Assembly: GCF_904849725.1 (NCBI RefSeq) | Contig: NC_058520.1 | Location: forward strand, 318,009,186-318,073,185 | Source of the DNA: Hordeum vulgare subsp. vulgare | Taxonomy: Eukaryota; Streptophyta; Magnoliopsida; Poales; Poaceae | Direction: 5' to 3' | DNA: 64,000 nucleotides | Part shown: one piece after another, positions 57,738 to 64,000 of the stretch | Position numbering within the stretch: the stretch's first letter is position 1 | Layout: each line of letters opens with the position of its first letter | The notes under the pieces: model-generated | The model's database searches: none | What the model was told of the DNA's origin: nothing | What the model saw: the letters and a program-made list of their open reading frames with translations, nothing else | Position numbers and translations under genes: made by a program

Positions 57738-57968
57738 ACTACAGGAATCAGCTTCTTTGCCATCTGCCATCACAGACGGCAAAGAGTAAATCCCGGACGG
57801 CAAAGAGAATATCACAGACGACAAAGAATCTCACGGTCGGCAAAATTTCTGCATCAGCCTATGATGGCATCGTACCTTCTTTGCCGTCTGTCTCCCCAAA
57901 GCGGACGGCAAAGAGCTTTGCCGTCAACTTTTCATAGGAGCAGTCGGCAAAGTGATCGAGACGGCAGC
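57738..57968 (-). mobile_element. CACTA-4, 3' end fragment
   Basis: Starts CACTACAGGAATCAGC and follows the reverse complement of the CACTA-1 3' end almost base for base (CATCACAGACGGCAAAGAGTA, GGCAAAATTTCTGC) up to GACGGCAGC, where a gypsy LTR begins. The rest presumably continues beyond the retroelement outside the window. Confidence 0.87.
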
Positions 57969-58454
57969 TGTTGGGGATATTACCTGTGGATGACCCGCCC
58001 TAGTTGAGCCGGGTCATCCATTGGGCGATTCACCCAAGCATTTAGTTGGGCCTCGTTGTGGCCGAATCAAGGTCGTATGACGGTTGTGGCTCTTGGAAGG
58101 TCTCCAAGCTTCGGAAGATGGTGACTTAGAAACCACAGGGGTCACGAGTTGTAGGAAGGAAAGAATCCTTGTAAACCCTAGGGGATCGACCTGTATATAA
58201 AGGCGAGTCCCGGGGGACAGAGGGGAGGTTAGAAATGATCGAGTGCTAGGTTTAGGCGAGTTACGCCTTCCTTGCAATCGAATCCATATCAATACACACC
58301 AAAGCAGGACGTAGGCTATTACCTCTTCAGAGGGTCCGAACCTGGGTAAATCGCCGTGTCTCTCCCGCTTAACCCCTTTGAGTCGCCACCAAGGTGCGAT
58401 GGCTCCAGTACTAAGTCCTTTCACGAGGACATCTGCCATGAAAAAACCACGACA
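57969..58454 (+). repeat. 5' LTR of the Tat-like element, 486 bp
   Basis: Runs TGTTGGGGATATTACC...CCACGACA. It contains the core promoter at 58193 and a TAAACCCTAGG motif just before it. The 3' LTR would lie outside the window, so the target duplication (GCAGC on this side) could not be checked. Confidence 0.88.
58193..58200 (+). promoter_or_regulatory. LTR TATA box
   Basis: TATATAAA followed by GGCGAGTCCC, about 225 bp inside the LTR, the usual position for the retrotransposon core promoter. Confidence 0.7.
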
Positions 58455-58456
58455 GT

Positions 58457-58474
58457 TGGCGCCCACCGTGGGGC
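58457..58474 (+). other. Primer binding site of the Tat-like element
   Basis: TGGCGCCCACCGTGGGGC starts two bases after the LTR end. This is the primer-site form I know from Tat/Retand-type elements; I do not assign the tRNA. Confidence 0.85.
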
Positions 58475-58542
58475 CTACGCACGGTGGAGTTGAGTTCTCA
58501 AAGGGAGCCCTACCAGGGTTTGGGAGTTACGCGACGGCGCTC

Positions 58543-61500
58543 ATGACTCGAAGCCACCGTGGGATAGCCTACATCGACAATCAGCGATGGGGACCTGAAG
58601 CGAATTCGATCGAATCTGGCTACAGGGTCCCCTTCGGCAAGATCAACATCTTCATCGGCATGATCGGATCATCCGTTCCTGAGCTGGACATCTCCACCGA
58701 CATCGTCGAGCCGGCTAGGTACGTCCGCCCAGTCATAACACAGAATTTAACTCGCCCGGTCTTTGTGGGGTTCACGCAGGGATCGGAGGAAACGGAACAC
58801 TTGGCGACTCAGGAAGTTACCCCGGTCAACTCTGACGACGAGTCATCCATGGGCGATTCAGATTCCATCCGGTCTCTCCATGGGGACGGTCTCGGAGGCT
58901 TGTCGCTGGCCATGGATCCGGAAATCCTTGATCGAACCCGCCGCCAGATCGCCATCTACATGGCTGGGGCAACTCAACCCGCACAAAACCCTACCGGAGG
59001 CGATGGGACCGGCGGGACATCCAGAAGTGCATCCGCGGTCCTGGTGGACTTAGCGGCGGAAATCACGAGACTAATGGCGACTCCCCTCACGCCAGAGAAC
59101 CAAGAGGAGATAAACGCAGAGTTAGCAAAGCTCAGAGAGGCGGTGGCAAAGGCCCACCAGGATGCTGAGATGGAGTCCGCCAGGATCGAGACTCGACAAG
59201 CCCAAATCACGGCCGAAAGGATGCGATTAAACACTGACAACTGGCGGCTCGAAAGATAGCAGCGCGCGTCCGACGCCGTCCATCAATGGAGACACCAGGG
59301 TCGCCTGCCCCATGACCTCAACCCGACCCGTCTGTTCTACACTCCCCGAACCCTCGGGATGGGAGCCGCCCTGGCAGGAGGACCGGGCAGCCCACCTAAC
59401 CCGCCGGTTCAGCCGATTGAGGGTTAAATTCCTCGTTTCCGGACCCCTCAAGGCCACTTCTCCAACCCGGTGGATAACGTGCTTGCCGCAACTCGCCACC
59501 TGGAGTCCCTTCCGATTCACGGCAACACCCCAGCTGAGATTGAAGCGAGGAACGCCATCGAGTTGTTGAAAACAAGGGTGGTTCAAAACGCCCAGTTCTC
59601 GCATAGCCTCGAGAGGTTGCACTCCACCCCTCAGGCAAGCTAGACCAGGAGCAGGCCGGAGGACCTGCCTGCCGTAAACAGTGGGCCGCGACACTCCCCG
59701 CAGGACAACCCGCTCGAGCGGAACCCGCCGGGCCAAGATGTCCCGAATATCCAAGACGCCCCGGCCCCCCTCGTAGAGGGCGGAGGGCGAGTTGGGGTAC
59801 CATGCTTATCCCCGGCCCTTCGGAACGAAAGGATGCCCAAAGACTTTAAGGGACCAAGGAAAGTGCCTAATTATACACCAGACCTCGAACCAACGTTATG
59901 GATCGAGGGTTACGAGATTGCCATGGACATGCTCGACGTAAACGAGGCGGTTTGCGCCCGATACTTCACTATGATGCTCGAGGGGTCGGCACGCACCTGG
60001 TTGAAAAATTTGCCTCCCAATTCCATCCAGTCCTGGGCCGAGTTAAAAGAGCGTTTCATCAAAAACTTCCGGGGAACCTGCAAACGTCCAATGACGATTG
60101 TCGATCTACAACACTGTGTTCAGCGCCCGGACGAATCAGCCCACCATTGGTCGCGGCGGGTGGCAGAAATTATTCATTCGTCAGATGGTATTACGGTGGC
60201 TCAGGCTGTGCTCATCCTCGAGCACAATTGTCATTACGAGCCCTTAGTACAGAAGTTGGGGCGACTCAAACGGAAGGTCCAAGACATGGGCGAACTAATG
60301 GACACCCTCACTAGGTATGCCGAGGCTGATGATATTAAGGATCCCGGCGAGGATGGCAAGGCTAACTCGCCCAAAAAGGGGGAGTCGTCCAAAAACCATA
60401 CCCGTTTCGAGGGACGCAACCGTCACAATCAGGGGACCAATGGCAAGCGTAGACCGCAGGAGGAGCCCTCGGACTTGGTCGCAAACACCAATGCTAATGA
60501 TGGCAAAAAGAAGAACCGAGGCTTCAATGGAAATAGGCCGCGTAACTATGAAGAGTTGCTCAAGGGCCCTTGCCCGCACCACGCCACGGCCGACGGCCCG
60601 GCGAGTCATTCTTGGGAAAACTGTTTCGTGATGCGAGAATTTCGGGCGGAGGCAATCAAGAAGAGACAAAACGAAGATCCAAACCGGCGCCAGGTCCAAC
60701 TCGCCGCGTCCAACCAAAGGCAGAACCCCTTCGGCGGCTTTCCCGAACAGGGGGCTCAGGGAGGCCCGCAACCAGGCGACGGCCAGTACCCGGTGCACCA
60801 CCAGCGGCGGTACAACCCGCCGGGAGTTTTCCAGCAGCCGCCCCCACAGGGGGCTCCACAGGACCAGGATGACAATGGGGGCTTCCGCAGCAATCCCAAA
60901 GAGCTAAGTAATGGGCAGTACCACGTTTTCACCACTAATTCTTGCAGGCGTGATAAAAAGGTAAGTCACCGGGCGTACAGTGTATCTGAGCCAGCGATTC
61001 CCAGATATCTCCACTGGTCCGAGCAGACCATAACATGGAGCAGGGAGGATCACCCGCCAAGAATAGATAACCCGGGCGACCTGGCATTAGTCGTGGCTCC
61101 CCAAGTGGGGGGTTACACCCTATCAAAGGTATTAATGGATGGTGGCAACAGCATCAATATCCTATACTTCGACACCTTCCATAGGATGAATCTATTGGAG
61201 AAAGACTTGATGCCTTCGACCACGGTTTTCCACGGGATTGTCCCGGGCAAGTCGGCTTATCCCATAGGCCGGGTCAGGCTCTCAGTAGCATTTGGAACTG
61301 CGCAAAATTACAGGTCGGAGTCTCTAATCTTCGAGGTGGTCAAACTAAAAAGCCCATACCATGCGCTGTTCGGGCGACTGGCTTACGCCCGCTTCATGGC
61401 CCGCCCGTGCTACGTCTACCTCAAGCTCAAAATGCCTGGTCCTAAAGGACCTATCATGGTTGATGGAGATATAAGGATCGCAAAGGAATGTGAAGAAGGG

Positions 61501-61716
61501 GACGCGGCTTATGCGGAAGTCGCCTGTGCGGCGGAAGAGCTCAAGCACCATCGGGCCAATGTTGACCCGACTGACATGTCACCACTCAAGAAGCCGACTA
61601 CAGATTCCGAGTCGCCCCTCAAGTTCAAACCGACGGATGACACTAAGACAATCGATTTCGTGCCTGGCGATTCATCCAAGCAGTTCACCATTGGGACGGG
61701 TCTGGACCCCAAATAG
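58543..61716 (+). pseudogene. Gag and protease of the Tat-like element
   Basis: Gag packages element RNA and protease matures the particle. The first ATG after the primer site, in the frame that carries gag, is at 58543 (MTRSHRGIAYIDNQRW). Stops interrupt this frame at 59257 (TAG), 59425 (TAA) and 59641 (TAG). From 59833 it is open for 627 codons to TAG 61714. A retrotransposon gag core lies at about 59960-60330 (LEGSARTWLKNLPPNSI, ELKERFIKNF), then a Lys/Arg/Asn/Gln-rich region. A CPHH...H...C-type cluster (60568-60629) may be a zinc knuckle. The protease motif VLMDGGNSINIL is at about 61130. The sequence between the stops still reads like gag. Confidence 0.87.
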
Positions 61717-62141
61717 GAAAGCGCGCTCATCGAATTCATCCGTGAGAATCGGGACATGTTCGCATGGAAACCTTCTGACATGCCTGGTGTACCGAGCGTA
61801 TTCGCTGAGCACCATCCTAATGTTGACCCAAAATGCAAACTATCCAGCAGTACCTTCGCAGATTCAACGAGGAATGACGCAAGGCGATTGGAGAAGAAGT
61901 CGCCCGCCTTTTAGCCGCCGGGTTCATCGTCGAAGTTTTTCACCCCAAATGGCTGGCTAACCCGGTGTTGGTACTCAAGAAGAATGGCACTTTCCGTATG
62001 TGCATTGACTATACAGACCTCAACAGGGCTTGTCCCAAAGATCCTTTCGCTCTTCCCCGCATCGATCAAATCATTGACTCGATGGCGGGATACGAACGAT
62101 TGTGTTTTCTGGACGCCTATTGAGGATATCACCAGATCAAG
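61717..62141 (+). pseudogene. N-terminal part of reverse transcriptase, broken
   Basis: IRENRDMFAWKPSDMPG continues the gag frame up to about 61835, then the frame changes. The next conserved block (QQYLRRFNEE, then RLLAAGFIVEVFHP, LANPVLVLKKNGTFRMCIDY) is in the second frame, with TGA at 61875 and TGA at 62121 inside the otherwise conserved FLDAY.GYHQI motif. These changes separate protease from the catalytic part of RT. Confidence 0.82.
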
Positions 62142-64000
62142 ATGGCCGTGGAAAAGACGGCCTTCATAACCCCCTTCGGGGCCTTTTGCTATGTGTCCAT
62201 GCCTTTCGGACTCAAAAGCGTGGGGGCGACTTATCAATGCTGTATCCAGAATTGTCTTCGTAGCCAAATTGGTCGCAACGCCCATGCCTATGTCGACGAT
62301 ATTGTGATCAAGACCCGCCAGGGGGAGACACTACTTGAAGACCTTAAGGAGACTTTTGATAATTTACGGGTATATCAGATGAAGTTAAATCCTACCAAGT
62401 GCGTTTTTGGTGTACCTGCAGGAAAATTGCTAGGTTTCTTGGTATCGGAGCGCGGCATCGAGGCTAACCCGGACAAGATCGAAGCGGTTACCTCTCTCGG
62501 AAAGCCGGCGAATGTTAATCAAGTTCAACGGCTGGCAGGTCGCATTGCAGCTTTAAGTCGTTTTGTGAGTCGCCTAGGGGAAAAGGCGATTCCTCTTTAT
62601 CAATTATTAAGGAAGTCTGATCGATTCGTGTGGACAAATGAGGCAGACCAGGCGCTTGAGGTCCTAAAACGCCAATTGGTTAACCCGCCAGTCCTGGCAG
62701 CCCCGACTGAAAAGGAGCCTATGCTTCTGTATATCGCGGCGAATTCCAAGGCAGTATGTGTGGTTGTGGTCGTTGAAAGAAAGGAAGAAGGGAAGGTATA
62801 CCCAGTGCAACGCCCAGTATATTTTATCAGCGAGGTGTTAACTCTTTCCAAACAGCGATACCCACATTGGCAAAAACTGGTCTATGGGGTGTTTATGGCG
62901 AGTCGAAAACTTAAGCATTACTTCCAGGAGCACCCGGTCATAGTGGTGAGTTCTGCTCCCCTTGGTGATATTATCCAGAATCGGGAGGCAACAGGGCGAA
63001 TCGCCAAATGGGCGATAGAGCTTGGGTCTCATCACATACAGTATACTCCCCGCACAGCTATCAAATCCCAGGCACTAGTTGATTTCGTTAACGACTGGAC
63101 CGAGCTACAGGTTCCGGAAGACCGGCCTGACCTTACCTACTGGACTATTTACTTTGATGGATCTAGGCAGCTGGAAGGCTCTGGGGCTGGTGTGGTGTTA
63201 GTATCCCCTCAAGGAGATAAGTTCTGTTACGTTCTCCGACTCATGTTTCCCTGCACTAATAATGCGGCGGAATATGAAGCTTTGCTTCATGGCTTACGAC
63301 TCGCGAAAAAGATGAACCTAACACGAGTCAGGTGTTTTGGCGATTCCGATTTGGTGGCGCAACAAGTTTCGGGTACCTGGGACTCTCGGGATCCCATGAT
63401 GGCGGCTTATAGACGAGCTGTGTCTGACGTAGCGGGTTATTTTCATGGCTATCAGGTGGACCATATTGAACGGCGACTCAACGAGGCAGCTGACGCCCTC
63501 TCGCGACTCGGCTCACAGAGAAAACCGGTTCCCCCTAATGTTTTTCTGGATATCTTGCATATGCCATCCGTGGTCTTACCCTCACAGGAGGAATTGGCGA
63601 TACCAGATCCCGAGTCTCAGCTCGTGGCAGCTCTCCATGTCATTCCGGATTGGGTTCTCCCTTATCTGGCTTATTTCACTCGCGGCGAGTTACCCACCGA
63701 AGAAGTTTTGGCTCGCCAGATCGTTCGGTGCAGCAAATCCATGGTCGTCATTAATGGCGAGTTGTTTAAACGGAGCGCTTCTGGGGTTTTTCAGCGATGT
63801 GTCGCCCCCGAAGAAGGATGTGCGATCCTAAATGACATTCATTCCGGAGACTGTGGACATCACGCCGGGTCACGTTCTTTGGTATCAAAGGCTTTTCGTC
63901 ATGGTTTCTTTTGGCTGACGGTTCACGCAGATGCAGAAGACATAGTTCGTCGGTGTGAAGGGTGCCAACGTTATGGGAGGCAGGCTCACGTGCCGGCTCA
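62142..64000 (+). CDS. Reverse transcriptase, RNase H, second RNase H and integrase N-terminus, open to window end
   Basis: From ATG 62142 the frame has no stop to the window edge (619 codons). In order: RT palm with FGAFCYVSMPFGL and intact catalytic YVDD (62290-62301); RT thumb and connection; a first RNase H-like region (62700-63110) that keeps the fold but has weak catalytic residues (YIAANS in place of DAS); and a second RNase H (63145-63510) with Asp in IYFDGS, Glu in AAEYEALL, Asp in FGDSDLV and Asp in EAADALSRLG. The integrase zinc domain comes last (HSGDCGHH...RRCEGCQ, 63840-63970). A duplicated RNase H is characteristic of Tat-lineage elements. The start codon is only the first Met after TGA 62121, not a natural start. 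Confidence 0.9.
   Translation, partial: MAVEKTAFITPFGAFCYVSMPFGLKSVGATYQCCIQNCLRSQIGRNAHAYVDDIVIKTRQGETLLEDLKETFDNLRVYQMKLNPTKCVFGVPAGKLLGFLVSERGIEANPDKIEAVTSLGKPANVNQVQRLAGRIAALSRFVSRLGEKAIPLYQLLRKSDRFVWTNEADQALEVLKRQLVNPPVLAAPTEKEPMLLYIAANSKAVCVVVVVERKEEGKVYPVQRPVYFISEVLTLSKQRYPHWQKLVYGVFMASRKLKHYFQEHPVIVVSSAPLGDIIQNREATGRIAKWAIELGSHHIQYTPRTAIKSQALVDFVNDWTELQVPEDRPDLTYWTIYFDGSRQLEGSGAGVVLVSPQGDKFCYVLRLMFPCTNNAAEYEALLHGLRLAKKMNLTRVRCFGDSDLVAQQVSGTWDSRDPMMAAYRRAVSDVAGYFHGYQVDHIERRLNEAADALSRLGSQRKPVPPNVFLDILHMPSVVLPSQEELAIPDPESQLVAALHVIPDWVLPYLAYFTRGELPTEEVLARQIVRCSKSMVVINGELFKRSASGVFQRCVAPEEGCAILNDIHSGDCGHHAGSRSLVSKAFRHGFFWLTVHADAEDIVRRCEGCQRYGRQAHVPA

Larger units (their letters stand above)
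57969..64000 (+). mobile_element. Tat/Retand-like Ty3/gypsy retrotransposon, 3' part outside the window
   Basis: 5' LTR 57969-58454, primer site 58457-58474, then gag, protease, reverse transcriptase, RNase H, a second RNase H and the start of integrase in the usual Ty3/gypsy order. The second RNase H and the TGGCGCCCACC-type primer site point to the Tat lineage. It inserted into CACTA-4. Gag has three stops, and two stops and a frame change lie around the gag-pol and early RT region, so it is not autonomous. Confidence 0.9.

Noticed and set aside
58014..58466. A 150-codon minus-strand frame in the Tat-like LTR.
   Set aside because: It is antisense to the LTR and primer site and has no similarity that I recognise.
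1..64000. Assigning named repeat-database families (for example Sabrina, WHAM, Jorge, Caspar).
   Set aside because: Names cannot be secured from memory. Only lineage-level calls supported by motifs are given, with BARE/Angela used where the LTR start was recognised.

Overview
The window looks like intergenic DNA from a large grass genome, most likely Triticeae (wheat, barley, rye or Aegilops). I base this on recognisable LTR termini (TGATACGTCCAT-type, BARE/Angela-type, TGTAACATCCC-type), CACTA transposons with TTTGCCGTCTGC subterminal repeats, and plant Ty3/gypsy polyproteins. I found no convincing host gene, tRNA, rRNA or CRISPR array. Essentially every coding stretch belongs to a transposable element and most are broken by stops, frameshifts or lost splice sites. 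Family names from repeat databases could not be checked.

Layout. 1-1186 is the end of an LTR. 1187-1853 and 23581-23716 are the two halves of a copia-like LTR split by one full-length Athila-like Ty3/gypsy element on the minus strand (1854-23580, 5-bp target duplication TGCAT, LTRs about 1.53 kb, degenerate tRNA-Asp primer site). The left LTR of that element is itself split by CACTA-1 (2012-13602, plus strand), which carries a TnpD-like transposase gene, a multi-exon second gene (ORF2) and an array of purine/pyrimidine hairpins. 23717-29250 holds a decayed minus-strand CACTA gene joining an ORF2-like region, an Ulp1-like region and a viroplasmin-like module. 29467-34586 is a head-to-tail tandem duplication of a truncated TnpD gene, inside a CACTA element ending at 35463 that interrupts a BARE/Angela-type LTR (35464-36216).

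36217-40643 is the 3' end and large LTR of another retroelement, invaded by a second LTR (38211-39408). 40644-42501 may begin another DNA transposon. CACTA-3 (42502-57656, minus strand, 3-bp target duplication GTG) has lost nearly all of TnpD but keeps ORF2, which is split by a 2.85-kb solo LTR (52862-55714, target duplication CCCTT). It has expanded its hairpin array to about 6.9 kb, including three near-identical 1218-bp tandem units. CACTA-4 (57738-57968) is the end of a relative of CACTA-1, cut by a Tat/Retand-type Ty3/gypsy element (57969 to beyond the window). The gag of that element is broken, but its reverse transcriptase, two RNase H domains and start of integrase form one long frame running off the right edge.

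How the parts work together. In a CACTA element, TnpD-like and TnpA-like products act on the terminal and subterminal repeats. In the LTR elements, gag and pol copy an RNA made from LTR to LTR. None of the elements here seems autonomous as read. CACTA-3 would depend on TnpD supplied in trans.
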